A stretch of DNA of 64,000 nt from contig MU839132.1 in the NCBI GenBank assembly GCA_030685235.1, positions 62,001 to 126,000 on the forward strand, written 5' to 3'. Source of the DNA: Copromyces sp. CBS 386.78 (lineage: Eukaryota > Ascomycota > Sordariomycetes > Sordariales > Sordariaceae). The notes beneath the pieces are model-generated. The model was not told the DNA's origin, searched no databases, and was given only the letters and a program-made list of their open reading frames with translations. Positions 1 through 12,480 of the stretch are shown here, piece by piece. Position numbers and translations under genes: made by a program. The first letter of the stretch is position 1. Each line of letters starts with the position of its first letter.

Positions 1-1458
1 GCCAAGAATGTTAGCTTACAAGTTCTGCGACAGATATTGAGCACACTAGACGCGCTCGCCCATAGATTCACGCAGGAGCACCCAGAACATGAGATCATGT
101 CGACAAGGCAGAAGGCTCTAGCCTTAAATCGATGGCTGAGAGCCCAGAATCTGATGGGGATGGAGAACGAGACCGTCAACTACCACAACCTGAGGAATTG
201 TCTCCTAGGCCACGCCCTGTCCGACAACGAGCACCCGTCGCTTCCCATAATTTCGAGCGCCATATTTGCTTCGGTTGCCGAACGCCTCGGCATGTCAAGC
301 GCATGTTGTGCATTCCCGAGCCATGTCCACGCTTCTGTGAAGGCCCCTCCTGGTATGACCCTGGATGGTGATGTGGTACAGGATCCTAAAGCTGAACCAG
401 AGACCATGTACCTGAACCCGTACAAGTGGGATGGGGAGGTTACACTTGATGAGCTACGGAGGGCGCTGGTCGAGTTGGGGTGGACACAAGGGTCAGAGGT
501 GTTTCTTAGGGCGTCGCCTGTGCCTATTATTGTCCTTCGAACAGCGGCCAATATCAAAGCCGCCACCAGCCGAATTCAAAATCTCGCCGACCGACAAGGG
601 GAGCCCATCGAGGTCGAAGCGAAAAGGTTGCGGGCCGGTCATCCAGACATCAACGTGGAGGCGGCCAAGTATGCTTCGATGTGGGCGGAACTGATGGTTA
701 AACCAGTGGCTAGTATCCACTGGGATCATAACCTCGAGGCCTTCCTGCATTCGTTTGCCATGTCATGGGGCGAAGACGCCTGGATCGTTCGCAAATATCT
801 TCTTCCGCTGTACGAAAATTTCGTCGCATCGTCGCGGCACGCGCGCAACCGCACCGGATGGGAGAACGTTCGCGAGATCTTGAACATGCTGGACAACCTC
901 GACGGGAGGGAGGCGGTCGTCTCTCGTCGCTACACGCAGGAGATGCAGGAGCGCGTGCGCTACAGGATCGGCCAGGTCTTCCGCCACAAGAGGTACGGAT
1001 GGATCGGAATCATCAACGGCTGGGCTGCTGGGTCTGCAGGCCTTCCGGTTCCGCACTATCTCGATGGTTACGAGGACGAGGTTCAGTCTCCTACGACTTC
1101 TCCCAGATCTTCGGGGGATAGGTTGCATTCAGAAGGCTTTGGCTTAAGGCCTCAGTTGGCTAGAGTGTTTTATACATGCATGTAAGTGGCCATGTCGTCC
1201 TCCCATATTCTTCCCTTTGTTTACTTCTTCTCTCATCTCCACTGTCAACTTGTTTCTAACTATTGGGGTCATAACAGGTGTTCTAAAAGACCCAAGGTTG
1301 ACCGCTTGCGCGTGGCTCAGAATAGCATCGAGATTATCACCGATCCTGACTTAATTCCCGAGTCGCTCAAGTTCCTGGCAGGCAAGTACTTCAAGCGGTT
1401 TGACAGAGAAACCTGCACTTTTGTGTCGAACATCAAGGAATCATATCCGGACGACTAG
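1..1458 (+). CDS. F-box/SirB1-type protein with C-terminal YccV (HspQ-like) domain, 5' partial
   Basis: The reading frame is open from base 1, so the N-terminus, where an F-box is expected, lies outside the window. Exons are 1..1181 and 1278..1458. The 96-bp intron splits an ATG codon (AT|GTAAGT ... AACAG|G), and joining gives 453 residues plus stop. Residues about 25-130 resemble the SirB1/transglutaminase-like region (RQKALALNRWLR, LPIISSAIFASVAERLG, FPSHVHASV). The C-terminus is a YccV/hemimethylated-DNA-binding-like domain: RYRIGQVFRHKRYGWIGII, FYTC at the splice junction, then RVAQNSIEII and KYFKRFD ending FVSNIKESYPDD. This order matches the FBXO21 family, which acts as a substrate receptor in SCF ubiquitin ligases. 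The F-box itself is inferred, not seen. Confidence 0.85.
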
Positions 1459-1604
1459 TTCTAGATTTCCGTTTGGAGGTTACTGAGGGGGTGAGAGCAG
1501 AAGCGGAAGGGTGCAACAAGGGACGTCGGAAGATGTGTGTATTATAAATGTATGTTAAAAGTGTTTCTGGTTCAAAACTTGTAAGAACAGGGCAGGTTTA
1601 TGTA

Positions 1605-1678
1605 CTCGTCTGGGCTAGAAACGCCCCGCCTGACCCTGTGCTTGCACGTCTGTTAAAGGCGTTTCTAGCCCAGACAAA
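1605..1678. mobile_element. 74-bp minimal TIR element of the Fot1/pogo-like family
   Basis: The left end reads CTCGTCTGGGCTAGAAACGCC and the right end is its inverted copy, ending in CCAGACAAA where GACGAG is expected. TA dinucleotides flank both sides (1603-1604 and 1679-1680). The core contains GACCCTGTGCTTGCAC, which matches the subterminal hairpin in the left TIR of the 3.2-kb element at 60675-63899. It is therefore an extreme internal deletion derivative of that family. The two G-to-A changes at its right end look like RIP-type or deamination mutations. It lies 147 bp past the stop of the F-box gene, probably in or near its 3' UTR. Confidence 0.75.
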
Positions 1679-2632
1679 TATTCTAGACTCACCTATACAG
1701 CAGGAGCGCTCTACAACGAGGCAGCTGAGTACAGCAGAACTGAATAAGCACATATTTGCTTCACATTATACAACTTACGAGTACTTCAGATTGAGTAGAG
1801 AGATGTGGCCACTACATTAACAATGTTCTTGGATCCAAGTATATATACATATTATTATCATTTCATGCTTTATCGTTACGTCCAACTATCGGCAACATGC
1901 TTTCCTTTCCGCTCTTCCCGGCCCCTGCGTGCCCGTTTCCATGGCATAAAATATTCCCTCTCTGCCCCCCTTTTTGTATTGTTTCCGTTGTCATTAACCG
2001 CATTACCCTGAGTCATCTCATTTCCATCCCATTCCATGCCATGCCGTGCCAACCCCGATGCTGGGCCCCTTGTTTATTTATGATGCTGATATGATCCTCC
2101 CTTGAACGAGTGTCGTAAACGATCGTATGTGTATGTGTAAGTGTGTATGTGTTGTGTCATGCCAAAAGGAAGGAAATTGGGTATAAGGGGGGTATCTCTC
2201 TTAAAAACAAATGCGCGAAAATAATGAACCGTCCCCCTCCAAAAAAAAAAGCAAAAACACCGATTTGATGCAAGCCCGTGGGTAAAGAATGCTCAAAACA
2301 CCACCTGGGTATCATGCACAATGATGATCATCAATCTCGACACTGTCTCGTCTCTCTAGTCAACGTCTTTGTTGACAAATCGGCTCGGTGTAGCTTCTCT
2401 GTGGAATGATATTCCGTCGAGAAACGGGCTCGCCGGTTTTAAGTCAGCCAGACCGTTCAGGGCGCTCAAGTGAGGACACTGGGAGGAAATAATTCCCATG
2501 GTCCGGCCAATTCAACCTATCGACGAGGCTGTATATAGCACTGCAGCATAGCGAAGTGCGCACGCGGTGTTCCTCCTCCTTAGAAGAAGAGGGGTTTTCT
2601 GGTCGCATGAAACAAGCCCGAACGAACCCCTT
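1679..2632. other. Intergenic, convergent gene ends
   Basis: This is the gap between the 3' ends of the F-box/YccV gene and the Ytp1-like gene. It holds a pyrimidine-rich stretch, a TGTATGTGTAAGTGTG-like run near 2126-2155 and a short poly-A near 2241. No convincing coding region is visible. Confidence 0.6.
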
Positions 2633-4721
2633 TCATTTGCGATACCGTCCCGTCTCCTTACGGACAGCCCAGCCCTTGAGCGCGATGCACAGGATAACCC
2701 ACGCCATCAACAGACCGACCAGTCCCATGGTGACGGTATACATAAACATGGCATCGAGCTGGTAGTGGATCATGCCGCTGATTGTGTCACTCGCGCTAGC
2801 CATGAAGATGATGCCGCCGCTAATCAACCCAAAGGCCGTGAGGAGCTCCGTCGGCGGACGCGAAGGGTACACGGACTTGGGGGGCTTCAGGTAGGTGATG
2901 ACATAGGTAAAACTGCGGGCGAAGGAGGCAGCGGTAAGCAGGTTGCCCCACTGCTTGTGTACCATGCTGGAGATCATGCTGTCCTGGGTGTGCGAGGACA
3001 TCATGATGCCCAGTAGGAGGATGACGAGGGCCGGGATGGGGTTCATGCTGAAGGAGTAGGTTTCGGGCTCGCCGCGATATTCGTCGGAGCCCTCCACATC
3101 ATGGTGGAAGTGGTGGTGGTGCTGACGGGGTTCGTCTGAGGAACCGGGGAGGCCGGCGGCGTCAGTGACAGTGGTGTTGAGCAGGTCGCGGATGCGGACG
3201 GATTCGATGAGCATGCCGCAGAGGCCGCCGCCGATGAAGAGGACGGTGATGGAGAAGTGCTCGAGGTCCTGAGGCGACCATTCGCCGCCCCAGTTGCCGA
3301 GATGCTCCAAGAAGATGTTGGTAGCGCCGTAGGTGAATATCAGGGCACTCTCGACGAACTCGGCAGAGGGTCGCCATTTCTGGCCCGCCTGCTTGGGGCG
3401 CACGTTCCAAGCCTTTGGGTGTTGTTAGCGATGTTGGCTCTGTTGCGGATATTGTGGATTTGAGGGATGATACGTACCCAACCAACTTCACCGAAGCAGC
3501 CGGCCCAGCGTCCAAGCGTGAAAATACCCAACCAGAAGAAGATGCCGCCCTTGATCCAGTGAGCAAGTCCAGAGAAGATACCAGAGCCCTCCTATAAACC
3601 CAGCAAATTAGCTTCCAGTTGCAGAGCCCTCCTTGCACCGTCTTTACGAAAACCCGCAGGGGATGGAAGGGGGAGCGAATACTTACAAAGAAACGACCAA
3701 AGGTTACGATGCCGGTGCACAACGCAACGAAACCCAGGGGCAAGATAGCGCGGTCGACCACGTTATACGCAAGGATCAAAACTTTCCAGAATCTCTGAGA
3801 AATCTTGCCGGCAATCTTCTGAATGGTGGAAACGGCCTTGCCGGAAGCAGGAAGCATGGGTCCAAGAGGCTCGCTGCCGCTGTGGGAGTCGACATCGTAG
3901 GAGTCATCGCCGTCATCATATTCCTTGGCCTGGAGATCGACGTCGTGGAGCCGAGGAACGTCACCAGGGCTAGGCGGAAGAGAGGGACTCCGCAGAGCAT
4001 CGCTGGAAGGCTCAGTTCCCTGACCGCTGTCGTTTGAAAATCGGTAGGCGTCGTTATCGGCGGGCTTAATGTGGTTGTTGTGCTCCTCCATGGCCTGGGT
4101 CGAGACGGGCATGAAGCCCTGGCGCTCCCTGCTGTTGCCGTCGGATTGCTTCTTGAAGACGCCTGCAACGCTCGCCAAAAGGCCAATGACGAACTGGGCC
4201 CCAACGAGCGAGGTGACAACCCATCCGAGCTTGTGGTGGGCATTGTTAGGATACAGATCCGGCGTGCTGGCATTGTAAAAGATACCAACGAGCATGCCGC
4301 CGATATTGGTAACGAGAAAAGCGAATTGGGCCAGGAGCCTATACCGCGAACGGGCAATAGAGAGCATGACACCTATAGGTCGCTTCAGTCAGCATTCCGA
4401 ATGGAGCCCTCATTTCCTCTTAGCGCGCCCACAGGCCGGAGAGCGGTGAGCTTCCTTACCAACTGGGAGCATGAAAACCCAGGCAAGAACCATCAGGGCG
4501 ATGTGAGCGTAGATGGCGGTCTTGTGATCGGGATGCGCAAAGTACGTGAGAGGGTACTCTTCCTCCGGCCGGGGCTTGTCGGCATCAGTCATCTCCATGC
4601 CCCCGTGGCCGCCATGGCCGCCCTCATCACCGCCGTGCGCAAGAGCGGCCGGAACGAGCAGTCCCAAAACTGCGGCGCCAGCCAGCGCTGCAAGCAGCGG
4701 CCTTGTAGTAACGGACTTCAT
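2633..4721 (-). CDS. Ytp1-like multi-pass membrane protein
   Basis: Four exons on the minus strand (4721..4460, 4372..3687, 3591..3478, 3412..2633) join in frame to 613 residues. The introns are 87, 95 and 65 bp with GTAAGG, GTAAGT and GTACGT donors. The N-terminus MKSVTTRPLLAALAGAAV..ALAHGG looks like a signal peptide, followed by a Gly/His-rich lumenal stretch. Next come a cytochrome-b561-like membrane region (ALMVLAWVFMLPVGVMLSIARS), an acidic, low-complexity cytosolic loop (about residues 150-260), and the conserved C-terminal half (GSGIFSGLAHWIKGGIFFW, LGRWAGCFGE, AWNVRPKQ, LEHLGNWGG). This is the DUF2427 plus Ytp1 C-terminal arrangement. The molecular function of the family is not established. 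A His cluster (PRQHHHHFHHD) in a loop is a possible metal-binding feature. Confidence 0.9.
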
Positions 4722-7700
4722 CTGGTCAAAATCCGTCTAGTCTTTAGTCTGTACTTTGGATCCGGCTAGTCGTTATGATGAGGTCAGAGTGCAGGAGCTT
4801 GGGTCTGGTTTGTCAAGATGGGATGAAGATTGGCACATTCAACTGAGTGAGGTTTTGGTGAGGTGGGGGGGTGATAGAGACGGTCAAGGATGAGCAGATG
4901 GGAAGCTGGCGGTCTTCCTAATCTACCGTGCTGGAGATGTGATGGATGGACAATGTAGACAAAGGCGAGGCGAGAGGTGGCTATCAAAACAAAAACCGGG
5001 GGAGGCCCGGTGTTTTATTGAGATGTCAGGATCGAAAGCGAGAAGAGACCAACCAGCAAGGAAAATACATAACGGTGACGAGAAGGATATGTCTTGTCGC
5101 TCCATGGAGACACCCCGTAGAAGGGCAGGGAAGATTGTGCATGGCCAGGGGTATGTATGTGGTGGAGGCCGCGAGACAGGTAGTTGTAGGGAGGGATCAC
5201 GGATCGGGAAGGGAGGATAACAGAGCTCGGCCTCCATCACCCTTCACCGGCACCCGGTGATTGGCAATGTCGCCCGGCCAAGAGCGACGACAAGACCATC
5301 CCCAAGACCTTGTTCCATTTTTTGCTGCTCATGAGGTGTCGTCGTCGAACAAAACACCACGGCACGACGGCGTCGAGTCAGATAAAGAGCCGGCGCATCA
5401 GCCGACCCCGGAACCGTACCTAGCCAGCTCGTCTTACACCCATGTGCGAATGGTACCCGACGGTTCATGAGGTTGTTCCTGCCAGACGAGGGTCCCGATC
5501 GTTGTTCGGGATCACGTTCGCGCCTCCGAGCTATCCGAAGCTTCAATTTCTTTTTTGCTAGCAGATTGGCAGGTACGTACCGTATTGTAAGGTAAATAGC
5601 AGGCGGTAAGATGGAAGTCGCTGTCGCAGTCTCGCTGCACCCTGAGAAATGTGTCACAAGCACAGGGCAAGCCCGACCGACGTCGCTCCCTCCCGCCCTC
5701 GATGGGCGCTTGTACCTGGATACTCACAGTATACTACTAGACTGTGTGGGACACCTCCCGGCAGAGCTCTCACGCACTGCTGCAGGCGGGCTTGGCGGGA
5801 CCTCGGCGAGCGCTACACTACAACACAGTATTTCCGATGGTGTAGGAGATCCAGTATCGAGAGTGCTTCGGAAGTTCATCCCCTCCTCGCCATTGGTTTC
5901 AGGCTTCTTCTCGCTGTGTCACCCACGACCTCCTTTGTTGAAGGCATTCGCTCCGATGCTTGCTAGAGGTAAATCCAGGTGCGCCGTTTACCTTTGTTCA
6001 GCGGCAAAAGGGTTGCGCGGGTCAGCCCTTTCGATCCGATCCATCATGCCGGCACCACTCGGACGAGCACGGATGGTGGCTTGCAAACCTCCGGCGACCG
6101 CGGGCTCGGCGTCAACGCCGGAGGGTCACACGTAACGAACTGTTATCCAAAGGTATTTCCCGAGTCCCGACTGAGTATTCCAACCTGCAGGCTGTTCGAG
6201 GTACGTAACACAAGACATCAGTATGCCGATTTAGGTTACTATCCCACATGTTCCGGTGCATTGGGCACGATGATGCCATGCGCTTACGCTCGCACCACCA
6301 CCTGGTTTGATATCGCAGAAGCATACATAAGTCCCTAGAATCGAGATGGAGCGTCCATCTGATCATGCTGCAAGGCCATTTCAATCATTTCAATGGCTGA
6401 CATCATCGCAGGGGGGCATGGAGAGTGGGGAACGCCATGCAGTACAAAAAGTCTCCAAGTCCCGTGGCCGCACGTGGACAGGGGCAGCCACTGAGCGCCA
6501 CTAAAACTCACATTACCCACCATCCTTTACCATTGGTGGTTTTTTTCTCTCTTCGATGTTGCCTAGAGCGGAGTGCCTAGAGGTATTCAGGTTCTAGATG
6601 CCCCACGTCTGCGCCCATTTTTGTTATTGTCGGATCTCTCGGACTGTCGAGTACCCCGACGCTGTTGTCGATCGAGATCTTTCATATCGCCAGCCTTGTA
6701 AGTCGTGAAATATGTACAGTTCAATGCTGGTATCTCTGAAAACTTTTCACAGAACGGACAGAATGCCCCGATGCCCAAATTTCCTCTCATATCATCCCAA
6801 GGGTCTCGGCATTCGATGATCCCCTCCCCAGGAGTTCAGTCCGTTTCACGAGAAGTCGAACAATCTCCTCCCCGCATTCGATCCGAACCTTTTCTCCCCT
6901 CATTGTCATCTCCATGACCCGGAGATATCGTTATCCTTAAGTCCGCTGCTGGCCGTAGGTAGCTGTCATGGCCTGGTGAACAAGATGACACTGGCTTCGG
7001 TTCTTAAAGATGATGGCCTTTGGGCAACAAAACCTTCACCGGATCTCGCCATCCCCGTCAATATCCTGCACGAGTGCGCGGCAATGCACTGTGATAACTC
7101 CACCCAACTGCTGCACACTCGGCAAGGCTACCTACCCAACATCGCTTAAAGAATCCCAGCCTGCTAGTTCTTTTTTTTAGTTTTTTTTTTTAATTCGTTA
7201 GCTCGTTCACAAGTCCCTTCTTTCGCGATCCTGTCAAGATGGTATCTCATGATCCAGACAAGACCGTTAAAGTATCATCCGATTTGTAGTATCGATCCCA
7301 TTCGGCAAACAAAGAGAGCGAACCTGTCACCCTGCCAGTTATGCACGTCTTGGCCATGCATAACAAATGGCACAAAGGTGTCGGAAACGTCAAAAGGCTT
7401 ATCCTATGATTCCTATCCAATCCCGTTCACTATCAACGACAGGGCGCAGACATGCTACCTTTCCGGCCCGTCGAGTGTCTGCCGTTTATATATCGGACTT
7501 TGGGGAGGATTGTTTCCGCCAGCGAGCAGAGCTAACTCCGAACTGATTGGCCAGTTCGATGATTGGTGTGGTCATTGGATCGACGCTGTACTTGTCAGCG
7601 TGCGATATCTAGCTATATGGGCACTGTCCTCCTAGTGTCGTGGGGGTTTTTTTCTTTTCTTTATCCACCAAATCCACATGTGGACGGACGTCCCGGGACG

Positions 7701-8301
7701 TCGAGGAAAATCGACGAACATCAAAAGAACTGTTTTTCCTTCTCTATCCGTCCCGCGATCCGACATCATGCCATGGCTCGCGCTGGGAAGTCGTGACTCC
7801 CAAAAAGACATCACGACTTCTTCGCGAAAGCTATTAGACTACTTCCAGAGCACTGATCGGCATGGAATCAACTGGTCATGGAGCCGCTCATCAATCACAT
7901 GCCAACACGATATCTTACCTGCTTCGGCATATCCAAAACAGTTTCAACTGTAAGACTTCGTTTCGCTGCACTAGAAACGTAGAATATGAGACGGCAAAAG
8001 TCCAAGAGTTACGGTTTGGAACGCATAAAATACACGGGAGGATTCGGAATCCACTAACGGCCGGGCCGGAGCGGTCCTCTCACGCTCGGGGTGGGGCATC
8101 TCGGTGCGCGACGGCACGACCGGGATCATATGGGATTAAAACACTACGGGAACCCAACCGTTCATGTGGTTGTTGCAGAAATTCAGTGTCACCACATCGC
8201 CGGATCCATAGAGCACCACAAATGCCGATGAGCCAGCCCTGGATCCCATCCTCTGAGACTGTGACGGACAGACCGACGTCGGGCGGCGTACCCCTCCCGT
8301 A
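4722..8301. other. Long intergenic region without a supported gene
   Basis: About 3.6 kb upstream of the Ytp1-like gene. Open frames here, such as 5611-6135 (+) and 4923-5240 (-), overlap each other on both strands, lack splice-consistent extensions and match no family I recognise. CpA/TpG are not depleted, so the region is not strongly RIP-mutated. The part next to 4721 presumably carries the promoter and 5' UTR of the Ytp1-like gene. A T-rich run lies at 7170-7193. Confidence 0.55.
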
Positions 8302-8646
8302 CAGTATTGTCCCCTGTTTTTTGCTAACCCTCCCTTTTGCTTAAAACCCCCCCTTTTGCAAAAGATTTAGGCTGCCCGCATTCCCTCTGGTGGGCAAGAC
8401 TGCTAACTGCTAATTGCAACACTGATAGCCCGGGTTTGCATTAAACAGGCGTCTGGTTTTGGTTGGCAGGAACACTTATACCCGTGTACCGGGGGTCCGA
8501 CGACCATCTTTAGCCTCGGAGACGATTGCCAAGTGGCCAGAGGGCCGCAGCCTGGTTTGTGCGCCGTATCCCCCTTTTGCAAAACCCCCTCTTTGGCAAA
8601 GATTTTGGGCTGCCGGATTCATTTGCAAAAGCAGGGGACATCACTG
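8302..8646. mobile_element. MITE-1, TA-flanked (Tc1/mariner-type ends)
   Basis: The left end CAGTATTGTCCCCTG and right end CAGGGGACATCACTG are near-perfect inverted repeats, continuing inward as TTTTTTGC and GCAAAAG. TA lies directly outside both ends (8300-8301 and 8647-8648). The element is 345 bp and has no transposase frame. Inside, a CCCCTTTTGCAAAA-like motif recurs (near 8345 and 8570), each time followed by GATTT and GGCTGCC. Its TIR is closely similar to that of MITE-2 at 22236-22602. Confidence 0.8.
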
Positions 8647-8887
8647 TAAGAAGCCAAACTAGGTCCATAACAACACCCTACGCCCACCCGGCTGGCACCA
8701 ACTTGAGTTCCTACCTAGCTACGGAATGGTTTTTCATCCGGCAATGAAACCCGTCCTAGACGGGCGGTCGTCGGTTGTCATCTGAGGCTCTGCTCCCGCA
8801 GCGAGAAGTGAGCTAAAGCATCTGCACTATTTCAGCTCCGTCACGGACTGACGTCACGGCACGCTAGGGCTGAAAAGCAGTGGTTTT

Positions 8888-9061
8888 TGTCAGATTGTAG
8901 GGTGGAGATCTCGACCAGATGAGGCGAGTCCCAGTCACCTGATTAAGGTCTTGGCATTTCCGGGATACCCGAGCACCCCCCAGACCTTCTGGAGCGGATC
9001 AGTTATATAGCCAGTTTTTAGACAATTCAATCAACCAGATTACATACCAATAAATCTAATA
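8888..9061 (+). repeat. Left (5') LTR of the copia element
   Basis: 174 bp. The outer about 115 bp keep C and G where the right LTR has T and A (GACCAGATGAG here, GACTAGATAAG there). From about 9003 inward the pattern reverses: this copy reads GTTATATAG where the other reads GTCACACAG, and it ends ATCTAATA instead of ATCTGACA. Confidence 0.92.
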
Positions 9062-10815
9062 ATTAATAGTCTAATACGCGTATTACCTATTAATACGACG
9101 ATTAGCATTATAAAATTAATAATTAATTAAACGATATAATATCTCTCTCAAAAATTAATAACGATACTAAGGAAAATATCGCCTACTTTAAAAATAGTAA
9201 TAATTGGATCCGCTAGGAGTTTATACTCTAATTAAAATGTAATTCGGATACCTTTAAAGAATAGATCTAAAGTAAGATCGAGAGACCTATAGTACTGAAA
9301 TAACTTAATCTTAATTAATACCCTATTATTAAAGAAGTAAAGGCGTGGATTAAAGCCGTTAAGATTGAGCTTAATAATTTTAATAATGGAACTGTTATTT
9401 AAATTAATTTAGAAGAAGTAATTTAGGGAATTCCTCTTACCGAATTTAAAGAGTATAACGAAATAATTTTCGATACCTTTATTACCGAAGCGGATTTATT
9501 TAATAAAGAGTTTTTCAAACTAGAGTTTACTCTCTATTTTAATAATAAAAAGAATTAGAAGGAGTTTATAACTAGTAATAAGGTTATATATATTTAAATA
9601 AGATTATTAATTAATTACGGCCTATAAAATAATATTATAAAGGAGGAGTAGGAGATTAACGAATAGTATAAAAGATTTAAGACTATAATTAATTATAAAG
9701 TAGTCGATGAGTAAATTAAAGCCCGGAAATAATATTAAGAAACTATTACCGTACTTACGAAGGAATTTAAGAATTAAAGTAATTAATTTTAAACCTAGTC
9801 TATTATAATAAATAACGGCCAAATAATGGGTATTAGAGAGATTAAAGTCCCTAATTCCTAATATATCGATTTTATTAATATAATTAAAATTATACGCTTT
9901 AAATAGTATAAAGGTATTTAAAAGTTTAATAAAGAAATAGCCGTTAGGACTTTTATTTTTATAAAGGTATATAAGGACTTTAAAAAATACGGTATCGACT
10001 TTATAAAACGCGGAGTAATTTTTAAGTGAGGATATTATAGTACTTTTAACGCTAGCGAGACTAATATTGAATTTAATAGTTAGAGATTTATATTTAGTAA
10101 TAATTATAAAAAAGATACTTATAATAAGGACGTTCGTTAAGAAAGCAAGAATAAGAAGCCTACGGGTATTAGGCCTAAGGGTATTATATTTAAGGAAAAA
10201 AAGTATTAATCGGATACATCCGAGCTTCAAACGCGTAAGAAATTTAGTCTCCCTATATATAGAATATACGAAAAATCTTTATATACCCTTAAAGAGTATT
10301 AATATATTAATTTAAGTGTTAAATCTAAAAAAGTTATTAAGCTAAGCCCTTATACCCGTCGCGTTATTAAAGAAAACTTTATAAAAGATTTAAAATTTAT
10401 TAAAGAAGTAGAATATATTATAGTTAAGAATAGTAGAGAGGAGAAGGTATTTAAGAAATAAGAAAATATGTAATTATTTAACGTAAATATAAATTATAAT
10501 ATTATTTATAGAGCGACTTTTTAAGTTAGCGGGGTATATTAAATTAGGGAGGAGATTTACCCCCTTAAGAATTTAATAATTCTCAATTCTAGTAATTCGC
10601 TTTATATTTTTAATAAAATTATTTATTGCTTTTATTTTCGTTATATTAATTTAAATAATTATATATAGGCTAGAGATATTTAAATAGCAATTAAAAGGTT
10701 TAAGGAGGTTAATATTATTATTAGAGGAAAGAACGGTCCTCTAAAGCTATAGTTAAAAGAGGTCGCTTTTTACCCTAATTTCGCTACTAATCTCGTTTCC
10801 TATATCCAATTACGA

Positions 10816-11490
10816 GGAGCTCGGGCGCCGGGGAGGAGGGGGGCGCAGAGGAGCGGGCGAGCTTAGGGGACGGGGAGTCCATTATGCGGACGAAGTCGAC
10901 ACCGCGCTCAGCGGCACCGCGGTTAATGCGAATCGCAAGGCCTAAGGGGTTGGATATACGGCCGGGAGGACGGTCGGGAGTACGGCCAGTAGAAGAGGAC
11001 GCCATTTTAAAAGCTAGTTAGATAGGGAAGAAGGGAAAATTCGAAAGATGGCGGCGGGGAAGAGTTCTTATATAGAGGGAAAGGAGGGGCCCTTACGCTT
11101 ATATAAACCTTAGTAGAATCGTAGGAGTTTGGGGGATAATAACGAGGCGGGAATAAGGGTAAACGATAGGGAAGGGACGATTACTATAGGCGGTTTAGGA
11201 AGAAGGAGCGGCGTGCGAGAGCGGTATTTTAATTGTTTTAGTATTGGATCGAAGGCAGTAGAGGGGAAGTAGTTTATTTACTAAAGTAATAAGTAAATAC
11301 CGCTATAGATAGAATCGAAATAGAGTAGGCGCAATTTATTCGCGACCGAAAGGAGTTAGCGGTTTTTATCCGACGGCGCTTATCGCCGCACGGTTTCCTC
11401 TAGAGAACTAGGAGAAGTACCCTATACCAATAAGGCGCTATAGATAAGTAGTATAGGGAATAAGACTATTATTATTATATCCAATTACGA
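10816..11490. mobile_element. 675-bp insert with 15-bp target duplication inside the copia element
   Basis: The 15-mer TATATCCAATTACGA occurs at 10801-10815 and again at 11476-11490. The copia reading frame is continuous if one copy and the intervening 660 bp are removed. Part of the insert (about 10816-11010) is strikingly GC-rich compared with its surroundings. On the minus strand it can encode about 65 residues beginning MASSSTGRTPDRPPGR, with a TATATAAG box roughly 100-150 bp upstream of that ATG. The plus-strand right end carries a short ATTATT tail. A long target duplication without terminal repeats suggests target-primed reverse transcription (LINE/SINE or retroposed fragment). The identity of the insert is unknown. 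Confidence 0.6.
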
Positions 11491-11859
11491 AGGTAAGGTT
11501 TCTATTAGGATTATTACCTTCCTAATAATTATTTGAAGAAAATTAATAGCTTATTTTTTTATTATTTAAATATTATTTATAATTAAACGGTTATAGAAAC
11601 TATCTCTTTTTCATTTATTAAAATTTCGTTTATAATATATTAATATAAGATCACTTCCTATATTTAATACCCGTCTAAATAGATAATAAATATTTAATAT
11701 TTATAATTTAGGCACCTAAAACTATAAATATTCGACTATTTATAAAACGTTAATAGGGTACGAATTTGCAGTATACTATTAGTTAAATACAATGCGTACG
11801 CTATAGTAAAAATTAAACAATAAATTTACCGTATACTTAAAAACCGCGGCTATAAACTA

Positions 11860-12480
11860 GGGGAAAGATTCGCAATAGACTGCTTCAAATTTAACGAAGG
11901 AAGTAATAGGGTTAAATATTTCCTCCTTATTATATATTACTAATTTAATTATATTTAGGATTACTACCTATTTAATCGTTAAGCGGTTACTATTGTTATT
12001 ATACTAATATCCTATATTAATATATTTAAATAAAAGTATAATATTAATATTAAAACCTTCGAATTTAATAACGAATTTATAAATAATAAAATCTAATAAA
12101 GGTTATTATAACGAGGAATAATAATTAAACCCTCTATTCCTAATATACAAATATAAAATAGTAGGGTAGAGCGTTTAGGGGGTGTAGTTAAAAAAAGATA
12201 TAATACTATATTAATAAATTCGAAATTTCTAATCGATTTATAGCCAAAAATTACTATTGTAATTATCTATTTTATTAATAAATTCCTTCGGTACTTTTAT
12301 AATTGGAAATCTCTATTTAAACGGTTTTATACCTATATCGCTTAATAATATAATTATTAAGAGGTACGTAAACTAAATTTAAGTCACTTCAAAATCTATA
12401 GCTATAAGGCCTTTATAATAACGAATACCGCCTAGAAGAAAGAGAAGCGGCGTTAAAAGTATTTACTTAAAGTATAGATA
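11860..12480 (+). pseudogene. Remnant of copia integrase core
   Basis: Conceptual translation, ignoring many stops, follows the copia integrase pattern. It begins near RFAIDCFKF, then FEFNNEF (the EF/EFV region of the DDE core), a GIIIKPSIPN segment (usual GI.hEpTvPy), VERLGGVVKKR (usual AERaGGvi), and FYNWKSLFKRFY and LSHFKIYSYKAF, ending in a KKEKRR motif. The sequence is destroyed by C-to-T and G-to-A changes and cannot be functional. Confidence 0.7.

Noticed and set aside
5611..6135. 174-residue plus-strand frame in the 4.7-8.3 kb gap
   Set aside because: No recognisable domain, overlapping frames on both strands, no splice-consistent extension.
9622..10230. 202-residue open frame on the minus strand inside the copia element
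   Set aside because: It lies in RIP-mutated AT-rich DNA, is made almost only of Ile, Asn, Leu, Phe, Lys and Tyr, and runs antisense to the element.
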